64,000 nucleotides of DNA from Sclerodactyla briareus (lineage: Eukaryota; Echinodermata; Holothuroidea; Dendrochirotida; Sclerodactylidae). A program made the position numbers and the translations under genes. Below, piece after piece: positions 24,236 to 34,353 of this stretch. The DNA is taken from contig JAODTK010004065.1 of the NCBI GenBank assembly GCA_026419785.1, forward strand, positions 1-64,000. The letters are read 5' to 3'. Each line of letters begins with the position of its first letter. Position 1 is the stretch's first letter. The notes beneath the pieces are model-generated. The model made no database searches. It saw nothing but the letters and a program-made list of their open reading frames with translations, and had not been told where the DNA came from.

Positions 24236-25732
24236 GTGACAGGAAGTGATTGATTAGGCTGGATTAGCTTCTTTTCCACTCATATTGGTAACTCTCGCCA
24301 CCCTATGTCTCCGTTTTCGAGGATCAATGTACTCCATTATGACTGGGGGGGGGGGTGGGATTTGATATTATAGGTTAAACTCTCATTTCCAATTGAGGTG
24401 GCATTCGCTGATCTTCCATCAACCAAGTCAAGAATATAGCTGCCCAGGGTCATATCACAGACTGGGTCGCTCAGAACAAGGGTTGAGGCCGGGCACAACC
24501 AAGGGTAGGCAGATTTCCAAGTTGCCATCTGTGCATGATTACCCCCCACCCCAGCACCCCCGAATGTACCCCCCACCACCCCCCCCCAACCCCCCACCCC
24601 CCCCCCACCCCCCCCTACCCCCCACCCCTACAGTTAAGCTAACAGCTAAAGATGCATTGCCTTCTTCCATGTACCTGGTGAAACTTTGCAGCTGATGATA
24701 AGGTTGGGGCAGTATCCGGTGTCTGGCCCTCTTGCTGGGTAGCCTTGGCATAGGGTTGATCCTCTGTGCTCAGCAGTATATCATATATAGAGAACCAGGC
24801 ATACTGTGTTACTTTGCGTGGATATATCATATAGTAGTATACGTTCCCGATTGGCTGCTTCATCAATAGTTAATGTCAATTTCCAAATTAGGATGACACC
24901 AAAAAAAGAGCTGTGTTTAAACTGACTGCTTCTAGAGAAGAGAGACAATTGCCATGTTTTTGGCTCACTCTTGCTAGGATTTGCCTGCCCTGTGCCAGCA
25001 CAAGTCAGTCCAATGTTCATTTCTACTTCCATTGCTCAGTCAGTTGATAATGGCCTGCAGAATCATACACATATGTCCGGTCGCTCCTGAAGTGCAAAGC
25101 AGAATAGAATTAACCCTGAGGATACGTTAACAATTGGAAATCCAAATTGCCCTTGATTAACCCCGTTATTCATACAATGTGAGTGACATTTTATGATGGG
25201 ATAACAACACCCCCAGATTATATCACTTTTTGGTACAGTTGTGACTCCTGTTGAGCTTTTGCATTCTTGACAGAGTAATCCTTGCAGGATCATTGACAGT
25301 GGATGCGACGTCGTGTAGTATGTAGTTTATGTAGGTATGTATCACCCAGCTTGTAAATGCAATCACTCTACCCCACCTGGATGGATGAAGCTCATACTCG
25401 GTAGGTGTGGTCCCCATGATGATACATGAAACAATAGTTTTCTTTCTTTTGGGTCAGGGTCAAAGGTCATCTGAGAATCAACTCTGCATTAACGCCATGT
25501 TTTTTCTACAGGAATGATGCCTTGGTCCGCTGACCTATTCAGCCCATGAGAGGAGTCAAAGATGAAAAGATCACTGATTAACCAAAATTGGTGTGGAGAA
25601 GCTCTGAAGTATATTTGATGAAATAGATGTCTGCCACTAGCCAGACTGTCATGGATCTTGGTATAAATTGATTTTGCCCTCTTCCCTAATTCTTCCTCTG
25701 AACTGGCTTATTGTCCTTTTGTTTTTTTGTAG
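24236..25732 (+). other. Intron of module copy 3 with C-rich tract and satellite-related fragment
   Basis: Includes a strongly C-rich block at 24540-24629 and a SINE-like piece at 24440-24545 related to 20950-21240. At about 25370-25470 there is a single monomer-like fragment of the 48-kb satellite (cacctggatggatgaagctc, then ggtcagggtcaaaggtcat). No exon is recognised. Confidence 0.45.
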
Positions 25733-25906
25733 CCTGTGCCAACAACCAGAGGAGTGTAACTGCGACAACATGACCCGGTGCAGAGTCAGACCGGGCGTCA
25801 TCACCAATAAGGGAGATCTACCAATCAGGGCAGTCAATTTCGGTGACATCAGCAGTGACCTGGGACAGAGAGGGCTGGTATACCGTGGGACCACTGGAGT
25901 GCAATG
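25733..25906 (+). CDS. Fibrinogen-related module copy 3, exon C (one frameshift)
   Basis: Acceptor tgtttttttgtag and donor caatg/gtgagc bound 174 bp. It reads ECNCDNMTRCRV, GVITNKGDLPIRAVNFGD and, after one shift beside a GGG run, WYTVGPLECN. This is the textbook end of the module (CNCD.....D.GVITNK.DLPV..V.FGD....YTLGPLEC.G). The donor region is duplicated in the following intron at 26152. Confidence 0.9.
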
Positions 25907-26240
25907 GTGAGCTGATTGGCTGATTTAGGTCAGGTGACGTTGCCATACACACAGAACGACAGAATAATTCTGTGAAAAGAACACTTGACAGCTTCAAAAA
26001 GAAACACCAGCTCTGATCCATGTAAGGACTCGGTCGAGGTCAGTACACTGGTGAACCACTTTGAGCTGATTGATAGCATTAGTCAGGTTGATGCCATTTT
26101 GCATATTCAACTTGACCCCATGGGGCTGTTCCACCCTGCACTCCACCCACAGAGTGCAATAATAGGCTGATTAGCCAATGTAGGTCAAGGAGTACAACAT
26201 TGCCATGCACACTGGATGACAATGAAAACTTTTGTCTTCC
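25897..26240 (+). repeat. Tandem duplication (~255 bp offset) spanning the splice donor of exon C
   Basis: The exon end and intron start (gagtgcaat/g-gtgagctgattggctgat, from 25897) recur at 26152 as gagtgcaataataggctgat, followed by matching 'gtaggtcaa...gttgccat(a/g)cacac' segments. The second copy has lost the GT. The copies are diverged, so the event is not recent. Confidence 0.7.
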
Positions 26241-26415
26241 ATAATAGACCTGCACCCCAGCTACACGCCCATTGAGCATATGACAATAACACAAAGTGTT
26301 AAAAGAAATTCCTGTAACAGCTTGTCATCCAGCTCCTTTTATTTTCATTAGGTTAGGCGTCTTTCAAAAGTTGCTCTAAATTATTGAAGAATTCTCAATT
26401 CCTTTTCTCCTGCAG

Positions 26416-26450
26416 GTAAAACTAAAGATGCTGAACCAGTTGATATTAAA
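26416..26450 (+). CDS. 35-bp linker exon after module copy 3
   Basis: Acceptor ttctcctgcag and donor attaaa/gtaaga bound 35 bp. Joined to exon C it reads E-C-N-G-K-T-K-D-A-E-P-V-D-I-K with no frame break and ends in phase 0, which fits the next exon at 28501. Same length as the copy 2 linker. Confidence 0.7.
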
Positions 26451-26885
26451 GTAAGAATGAGGCCACTTATTTCAAGCTTGACAAAGGACAATAAGTTTTT
26501 GTGCTATATTAGTATTTTACTCAATGAAATCTTTGGTATCTCCATAGGGATAACGACTTCTGAAAAACATTTACTTTTCTGTAATCATCTGGAAAGATGA
26601 ATTCATTCATATCAGGTGTGATACATAGCTAGTTTGCACCAAAATGTACTAATTTTGCATCAGTTGACTGTGCGTAATTCCCAGGATGACTACCTGACTG
26701 CTATCGGTTTTTTTTTTGTTTTGGCTGATCCCTCACATTGAGTTCATGGATACTATGGATCTTGTATGTAGGATTGAGCATGTAGGGGGGAAAGGGAGGA
26801 AAAGGATTTCCAGCTTCTCAAAAAAAAAGACTGGAATATTGATCTCAGTTTAGGACTTCAATGTGCTTCATAGATGCTGCTAGTT

Positions 26886-27290
26886 CAGTGGAAACTATTA
26901 GGATTGGGAAAAAAAGTTTTTCAGACGATGTTTGAAAAGATAAATAGAGTCAAGAGAGCACCGCAAATCAACAAGAAGGGAGTTCCATAGACAAAGAAGG
27001 GAGTTCCATAGACGGGGAACATAGTTAATGAAGCTATGGTCACCATATGTTTTTGTTCGAGACCTGGGAACCTGAAGTTGATGTTGAAGATGGGAGCGAA
27101 CAGTTCCCTGTGTTGCTCTGTGTGTGTAGCAAATCATGTGAATAGGCTGGAGTACCAGTTCTGATAACACAAAATGCAATGATGAGAATGTTATAGTCGA
27201 TACGCTGAGGAATAGCCAACCAGTGTAGCTCTCTCAGAATAGGGGTAACATGTGTACATTTCCTTAATCCTGCAAACTACATACCTGCAA
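26886..27290 (-). mobile_element. LINE 3' fragment (reverse transcriptase C-terminus), minus strand
   Basis: The minus strand reads TKTYGDHSFINYVPRLWNSL followed by a hydrophobic/basic tail ending KHRLKNFFSQ. This resembles the 'R.YG.RSF...AP.LWN.LP...R....L..FK..LK..LF' end of many LINE ORF2 proteins. A 21-base direct duplication (agaagggagttccatagac) repeats the LWNSLL segment. Only the 3' part is present. Confidence 0.65.
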
Positions 27291-27689
27291 ATATCTACTA
27301 CTTATTTTGACAATTGTAATGTATGCATTGTAATTGTATGATATTCTATGGTGTCAATCGAGTACGCATACAGACATGCTCTGCTTGAATAGTGCAAAGA
27401 GTAAATTTTTTCTTGCCTGTTGTCTGTCTGTCAAAAAGACTTGCAATCATTTGTGTCGTTTCTGTGTGCGTGCATGTATATATCCATTTTTCTTCCGTCG
27501 GGCCGGATCTCTCCAAAACCGTGTGAATGATTTCGTTGAAATCTCGTTCGTGGTATCAGGGTTGGTTAACACAACCTGATTAGATTTTGGCACTACCTCC
27601 TTGAAGTAATTAGAGAATTAGCCTATGTTATGAATTTTATTGTTTGAGCATGCTAGCAGGATTACGAGAAATCAGTAATCAGTGCTAGG

Positions 27690-28110
27690 GTGTTGTGGTT
27701 TAGCATATAGGTTCAGGATATTGGTTAGGATGATCAGATATTCTGCATGGAATATGCTAATTGAGTAGTCAAATTGCATAATTTATGCAAAATTCACAAC
27801 CTTCATTCCTGAGAAATCTGAGCATAAATTCAGAGAAACTTGAGGTCATTCAATTTTTTTATTTGCATGATTATCAAAATTTTGAGAGTTGTTAAAATTC
27901 CCACCGAACCTGGTTGGGGGGGGTGGTAGCCTGCCATTGATCCTGAGTAATTTGAGGTCACTTTTGTCTGATTTTCAAAGTTTTGTAACTTTTTTCAATC
28001 TACATGAAACTCTGTGGATGCCGTCCACCTCTGATTCTGAAATATAAAAGTTACAAAAGTGGTCACTGAAGGTCAAATGCCAATTTCTAATTTAGTCTCA
28101 TTTTCACAGA
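27690..28110 (+). repeat. Dispersed 'aatttatgc' repeat, copy 1
   Basis: Contains the recurring motifs ttgcataatttatgcaaaat, ttgaggtcattcaattt and 'aactctgtggatg(c/g)', also found at 36270-36560 and 39600-40160. It looks like a family of ~120-bp tandem units with AGGTCA-like half-sites. Confidence 0.55.
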
Positions 28111-28500
28111 ACTTGGTAAACAATCAGTCTCAACATTCAGTCCCATTGAATTTGAAGTATACTGGCCAATGGTGTATCTGTGAAACATTTAGGAGCTGAC
28201 TGATCATGATGCTTTCATATTCTGCTGTTACTATCTGTTAACTAGCATATTGCACTTTTGACCTCTGAAAAAACTTGACAAACCCATTGGCAGTAATTTG
28301 CAGATGTGTTGTCACTTATGAAAGCTACTCCTTCAGCTCTATACTCAATATATAAGAAATAAATAGGGCAATGAACCAATCGCCATTGTGCATGAGCTCT
28401 TCATAGGCATTTCAAATGGGTTGAATAAAAAATGTTGTAAGTAATGCTAGGTGAACATGAGATTAGACTGAATAGTTTTGCTTCACTCATTATTTCAGAG

Positions 28501-28657
28501 TCTCCTGAGTTTGGAACAGATGGCATAGACAACTACCAGTATGACTTTGTCATTCCCGATGACATGCACACTGTTGAATTCTCCGTCCGAGCTGCGAGCC
28601 ACGCGTGCATCTCGTTAGCACCCACACGGACCGGCCAGGGGATCATGTATGAGATAT
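28501..28657 (+). CDS. Methyltransf_FA-type domain, exon 1
   Basis: An acceptor AG at 28499-28500 and donor gagatat/gtaagt bound 157 bp, fully open. It reads SPEFGTDGIDNYQYDFVIPD, FSVRAASHACISLAP and GIMYEI. This fits the first half of the domain known as farnesoic acid O-methyltransferase-like (PF12248 as I recall it): F.V.A..DA.I.L.......YEI. In animals it is a beta-sandwich found in extracellular multidomain proteins; methyltransferase activity should not be assumed. Phase 0 at the start fits the linker at 26416-26450. Confidence 0.85.
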
Positions 28658-30410
28658 GTAAGTTGTTACGTTTGTGACGTTCGCTGCAATACACTATCAT
28701 TGTTCTAGTTTCTGCCTTTAACATCGAGAGACTGACAGTAGAGGAGATTATAGCTGTTACGGACTGTAATCATCACAGGGAGGCAACCCCTATTGTGTAA
28801 ATAAACTGAGGGCAGGCTTCAACTTAACTTCTATTGGTGATATTATCAAATCAAACGATGCCATGCTGGTCTATTATAGCAATATTCTAGTGTTGGTTAG
28901 GAATGCAAAATGAAGGCACTTGATCAGTCGAGAAATTTGGTGTTAGAGTGCCCTTACTGTCTTGACATAACTACAACCCCAATGGGTGACGTGTCATCTA
29001 CAACATGTGACAAGCCTGAGGTGAGTGGATTTACTTAATTTATCAGTACTAAGGAATTTCACCTTCCTGACCCTTTTAATACCATTGAATGATGCAAGGG
29101 CTGGCCACATACTTTACACAGTGAATGTAGTCTTTTTACCTCAATGGAAAGGAGGGTGGTCTTGTCTGTGACCGGCTAGTTCCTGTGTCTGCTCATTCCG
29201 CATCACAAAGATTTGCTTGAGCAGTAGCAGAAGTGTCCTTTTTCAGTGCATCAACTGAAATTCTCATGTGAAACTCGCAGAATAGAGGATTGAACCTATC
29301 CTAGGCCTGTCAAGGGTGCAGACCTAGATTCTGCACTCTCTGGCTGGGATACCTTGTTGCCTATGGATGTCCCGGATGGATGTGAAAATCACTATTTGCG
29401 AAAACGAAAGTTTGTTTCAAGAGAGAACACGCTATAAGTTTATGAGGAAAGACATAAAAATGCAGCAGGCCATATATTTATATTGTTGTCGATTGGCTTT
29501 TTTGAGAAAAATATTTCATAGAATTAACTTCACACAAACAGTGATACAATTCGATACTCAAAAAAAAATTGGTAACATGGCTTATTTTGCCTATTCAGTG
29601 TTGGTTAGCTTGCATTCAGAACTTGTTTTGCCTCTGTGGAACCAATATCTATATTTGGAAACTAATAGGACATTATAAGACACTGGCCCCTCATCAACTC
29701 ACGTCAATTCAGGATTTTTCACCTGCCTAACAGACCCGCATACGCAGCAATGGAATCCTATCCTGAGACAGCTAGGAATGCTTCACCAGGTACACTGGAT
29801 ATGCTTCTTTCGATCCTAAGACCGAAGACAGACGGCAGCAGGCATTGAACCCGTGGTTTGATACAGTTGGTAGAGTGTCGGCCTCCCACCTGGGAGATCA
29901 GGGTCTCAATCCTGGTCGGTCATACCAAAAAAGTAATTACCTGTTGCTCTTCCGCTGGGCGGCTCATCACCAGGGATTGTAAGTCAGACATATAGATTGG
30001 GGCATTTTCCTCCAAGGGGCATTGCCCTATTCCTGCCGAAGGATTTTCAGCTGACAAAAATGTGCAGTATCCAGATTGGCACCTTTACTGGGCCCTATAT
30101 ATGTTTGATCCTCTGCTTGGCAAGTATATCAGAGAGAAAATGAATGCAAATTGCCTACCACACTTTTTCCTCACTTCGGTCACCTGTCCTGAGCATCTAG
30201 CGAGGAAGCGGGTACTAGATTGTTTTTTTATCCTCTTGTATGACTGGAAATTTGAATCCTAATCACCCGGAGGAAAGCCAACATTGCTAACTACTCAGAA
30301 AAATCTGGAGTTTAGATTCCAGTAACAGAATTCAGGTTCATATGCCTCTTGATCTCCAAGTGATATCTAATCAATTAATTAACCTTTTCCATGTCTCCTG
30401 TCTCTCGCAG
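28658..30410 (+). other. Intron with SINE
   Basis: Contains the SINE at 29855-30090. Otherwise AT-rich intron without recognised features. Confidence 0.4.
29855..30090 (+). mobile_element. tRNA-derived SINE, second copy
   Basis: A box acagttggtagagtgtcggc and a B-box-like gggtctcaatcctggtcgg lie about 35 bases apart, followed by a body that includes 'tcataccaaaaaagtaatta' and 'ctggg(c)ggctcatcaccaggg'. The head is close to that at 20955-21025; the body corresponds in part. Confidence 0.6.
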
Positions 30411-30565
30411 GCATCGGAGAGAAGGTCCTTGGCGCCCCCGCCTCGCAGACTAGGCTGAGTCGCTTCCCAAATAGTCCCCCAGAGGTTATCCTAGAGACAA
30501 AGGATATCCTCAGCGCAGACTCCAGCAGAAAGTTTTACGTGACCTTCAAAGACCAGATAATTACT
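30411..30565 (+). CDS. Methyltransf_FA-type domain, exon 2
   Basis: Acceptor cctgtctctcgcag and donor attact/gtgagt bound 155 bp, fully open: IGEKVLGAPASQTRLSRF, then VILETKDILSADSSRKF, then YVTFKDQIIT. The family pattern is IGGW.N..S.IR.......V.T..ILS....R.FWI.W.DG.I.VG. The split codon with exon 1 gives E-I-C-I-G-E-K. The exon ends in phase 0, in register with exon 3. Confidence 0.9.
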
Positions 30566-33415
30566 GTGAGTACTTGCTATCCTTGATTGATCATGAATTG
30601 TACTATAGGAAAAAAAGATTACCCCCCAGGGCAGACGACTTGAATCGTCAGCCTATACTCTGTATATAGAACTATTTTCAGGGGAAAAAAAATTACTCCC
30701 TGGGGCCAATGGTTTTTTATCAACTGACCCAAGAGCATCCCATGCCTCCAGATTTTGAATTTCATTTTGCCACTTGGTCTTAGGGTAGCGGGGTACCTAT
30801 ATTTTTTGGAACATTACCGATGCCCTGGCACCGTTATCGGTGCCGGTATTCGCGCTTGCCTAATACTACTGCTAGGGATCCTTATACCACACTGCATACT
30901 TGCAGCACTCTGTATGGAACATCTTTTTTCACAATGATGTTCTTTTATACATTTCCGTGTGAAAAGATTGCCCCCCCCAGGGAAAAAAAAGTAATAAATG
31001 TGCATATTTTATCGTTTTGTATCGATAGCTGAAAAGAATTTATGACAACGTAGGTATGGCAAACAGCACATGCATGTGACCACTGTCATGCTGGTAGTAC
31101 TAGTACGCAGGCAGAAATACATGTACAGCTACTACATTATGTAAAGCCCGGCCCCGCCGAAACAGGTTGCTAATGCAATTACCATTAAGCCCTAACGTAA
31201 CTATGATCATTTTACAAGAAAACCAAAGCAAGATCTAACATTACCATAAAAAGCCACCCGAATCATTGCTAACCCTCATGTATGATTGCTTTATCACCAT
31301 CGGCCTAATTAATCACGTTCAGATCCATTTCCTAGAATTGTGGGCTAACGCAAATTACATTGCAGAATCGCTGATCGATGATCTTGAATAAATCCAGTCC
31401 TCAAACACAGAGTCAATGGGAAAATCCAATCGAAGTTAAGTGTGTGCGGGAGGTTCGTTGCTGTCGCATCAGTCCGTAGACTTGGTATTGTTGTGTTGCA
31501 CACTGTACAGTATCTGTGGGACTTGAAAGCACATTGAATGCTAGTGAACAGTGAGTAGGTGATGACCAGACCACATGTTCCAAGAAGGGCTATGTTTAAA
31601 AGTATTGCACAGCATTGGGCGAGCGAGCTAGCAACATAACACTTTGCATGTTACGTTACGATGAAGCTGGGATGTCCGCAATGTCGGCGGCAGTCGGGAT
31701 ATTCGGCAAATAATGCAATACACAGCTTGCAACACATGTGGGGCAGTTTCATAATTTTTAACAGGTTGCAGATAAAGCTGCGATGTATGGGGCCAGCGGC
31801 TAGGATCAGCAAAAAATACAGTATGACATCACTGGATTTTGGTAATCTTAATTAGTACCGGGATTTGGTAGCCAACACCGGTAATTTCCGCCAGTACCAG
31901 TAGTAACGTGCATTTGAGCCGTGGGTACTGGCGAGTACCGTGCTGCGCGTCCCGGTACGAATAACGATATACCGGTATACGGCGCATTCCTACTTGGTCT
32001 CCACTCTTGCCATAATAATTGTCACATACCGGAAAATATCTCAACTCTATCAAGCCATGGACTTCGCCATCAGAGAGAAGAGGGCACCCAAGTGCCCTGA
32101 ACCCTTTCCACTTCATCATCATCCTGTTACCCTGCTCAAATATCAATTGGCATTTAGTAGAATATCCCAGTACCTAATCAAATGAAGGATGATTTCGAAC
32201 CCCTATACTCAAAATTGAAGTGTTTGCAGATATTATGTGCAGGAAAATGTTGGGGATTACTTACAAAATAGGCCAGTGATTGTCCCATGCTCTATAGTTC
32301 CTGTGTTACAGGTTACAAAAGGAAGCCTCTTCTTTGGGTTTACATAGAGCAGGTTTCTCTTGTTACAAGGTATGTTATGTAATTAAAACGATTGACTATT
32401 CTCATATTCAGACGGACTGTAAATTAGCCAGGGTGCTGTACTCCCCTAACATGGTGATGATGGTGGTACATTACAATGAGTGAAGTCATGCGCTCATGTC
32501 TGTCATGTTTTTCTAGCTGCACCTCATTGCTGGCGCAAAGTGTGCTGTGTGTGACAACCTGGGCACAAAGTATCATCAGCAATTGAAACTGAAAAGTTGT
32601 GAAAAATAATGAAAATAAAAAGTTGAATAATATTCAAATGAAAATCTTGAATTTAAATTTTGAAAAATTGAATCTTCAATTTATAATAATTACAAAAGTT
32701 TCATTAATAAAAGTTATGAAAGCAAATTTAATATAATATTAATGAAAAAAAATATAAACCTTTTCTGGCACAGTAAGACAAACGGAAGAATAGACAGGAG
32801 GACAGAACGGACAAGAATCATTAGCAAAAAAATGAAACTGAAAAGTCATGGGAAAGATATTTAAGAATATTATGAATAAAAATATTCATATTTTTTGGCA
32901 CGAAATACTAACAGTACGACACACAGAAGAACTGACAGGTAGACAGAATGACAGAATCGGTACTACAGGAGCAAAATTGTTCAAGCCTCAACTTTGAAAT
33001 GTTTATATCCAGTGAAGCATGAACAGATGGAAGGAAAGTTGACTTTAAAATGTAGTTCACATACGAGGTTAGAGTTCCATTAATTGATTGATTGCTAGTC
33101 ACACTCCCAACAATTCATCCATTTCATTTTTTGTTTCTCCACTCAATGACAGATCAAATAAACAGAATATAATATATACACGAATCAAGAATAATCCTAA
33201 CGCTTGAGAGAAGTGCAGTGGTGAGTATTCTCTGACCTTCAGGTCAGATGTGCGAGCTTGACAAAGAGTTGGCACTGGAAGTCCTTTGTCCTCCCTCTGG
33301 TCGTTTATATGAGGTTGTGGTAGTTAATAGCATTCCATGGGATCACCATGGATCACCACATTGCTCATTGAGTTTATAGCAGCTAACGTTTTGTTATAAT
33401 GCTCTTTTCTTCCAG
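30566..33415 (+). other. Long intron, repeats only
   Basis: Two patches are rich in 'taccgg/ccggta' (30815-30850 and 31853-31985). AT-rich direct repeats lie at 32578-32960. G/A homopolymers occur near 30610, 30684 and 30970. No exon is recognised. Confidence 0.4.
32578..32960 (+). repeat. AT-rich imperfect direct duplication (~240 bp offset)
   Basis: The first copy has aattgaaactgaaaagttgtg, then 'tttctggcacagtaagacaaacggaagaatagacaggaggacagaa'; the second has aatgaaactgaaaagtcatg, then 'tttttggcacgaaatac', 'acacagaagaactgacagg' and 'agacagaatgacagaat'. The order is the same in both. The second copy is shorter. Confidence 0.6.
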
Positions 33416-33552
33416 CTGGCGCTCGGTAACGGAGAGCAAGTGTTTATCTTCAGGGATAAGATCCTTCTTTTGTATCAAGTAGACCTGGGTTTTGCAAGAC
33501 TATCTAGCGCAGAGTGACTGGCACTTGGAAATTCCCAAGCTTCTATACTGAG
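33416..33552 (+). CDS. Methyltransf_FA-type domain, exon 3 (one frameshift)
   Basis: Acceptor ttttcttccag and donor actgag/gtgagt bound 137 bp. It reads LALGNGEQVFIFRDKILLL, then GFARLSSAE, a TGA, and after a one-base shift VTGTWKFPSFYTE. The family ends with '.G........P....VGVS...GATG.W'; here VTGTWKF fills that place. Phase 0 at the start agrees with exon 2. The single shift lies between GAG and GTGACTGG. Confidence 0.85.
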
Positions 33553-33639
33553 GTGAGTAGTCAATGGACAACTACGCAGTCAAGTATAAGAACGTCTATA
33601 TTTAATATCATCTCATTCCATTGCAAAGTTAGAGGATTG

Positions 33640-33860
33640 TTGGCCTGATTGGTTGAGACGTCAGGATTGTAATCCAGAGGTTGTGGGTTTTATTCCACGC
33701 TGTACAAGGTGAGCAAGGTACTTCACTCGATTGCTTCTCTCCACCAAGGTGCTGATTGGGTACCTGTGAGGGGCCTCTCATGTTAAACGCACTATGGTGC
33801 AGCATATACCCAAGTTTTTGTGGGAACCAAAAGGTGGTTCCAATGACCGGTGATATTTGT
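33640..33860 (+). mobile_element. tRNA-derived SINE (second family)
   Basis: A box ttggttgagacgtcaggatt and a B-box-like ggttgtgggttttattccac are spaced as in tRNA, followed by 'gtgagcaaggtacttcact' and a ~150-bp body with 'accaaggtgctgattgggtacc'. This layout is typical of tRNA-derived SINEs of marine invertebrates. Ends are approximate. Confidence 0.65.
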
Positions 33861-34293
33861 GAAATGCACTTAATACCACCCAGTGTAAGTTGCCTCATAT
33901 AAATTCCCAAATAGATATCTCTATCGCCCTCCTAAATTTGATAAAGGTGCATTGCAAAAATTAGGAGTGTTAAAGGTGGACTTTTGTCTTGTGCAATCCT
34001 TGTCGTTGTTTGCATGACATGACCTAGTTGGGTTTGGTTGGAGTTGAAAATAAAAGTGATTGTAATTCTGTAACCCTACATTAGAAATTCACAAAATAGG
34101 TGAACGGGGAATCACACAGTACTGTCCCACAAGACTCGCAGGAAAACGGAAACCTGACAATTTCAAATAGACAATAGACAATATAGTCATACCCAGCAGG
34201 AAGTGGATAGTGCCAGGTAAGGCTCATCATCAATGAACCCTGTATTGATCGTGGATGAGCACTGGCGATAACATGCATTCTCTTCTCGACTAG

Positions 34294-34353
34294 TGCTCAG
34301 ATGATTTCCAGGACCCCCCACTTCCTCGGAACCTGCAGGAGCAGCAGTTCAAG
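34294..34353 (+). CDS. Candidate 60-bp linker exon between methyltransf_FA and SUEL
   Basis: Acceptor tcttctcgactag and donor ttcaag/gtgact bound exactly 20 codons: CSDDFQDPPLPRNLQEQQFK. It continues in phase 0 from the exon ending at 33552. The start phase of the next exon (35854) does not match, so either a further exon or a one-base error intervenes. Confidence 0.45.

Larger units (their letters stand above)
26451..28500 (+). other. Intron with LINE fragment and 'aatttatgc' repeat
   Basis: Besides the two repeats listed separately (26886-27290 and 27690-28110) I see only unique-looking AT-rich sequence. Confidence 0.4.

Noticed and set aside
24337-24751. Gly- and Pro-rich open frames
   Set aside because: They are translations of the C-rich tract at 24540-24629 and have no other content.
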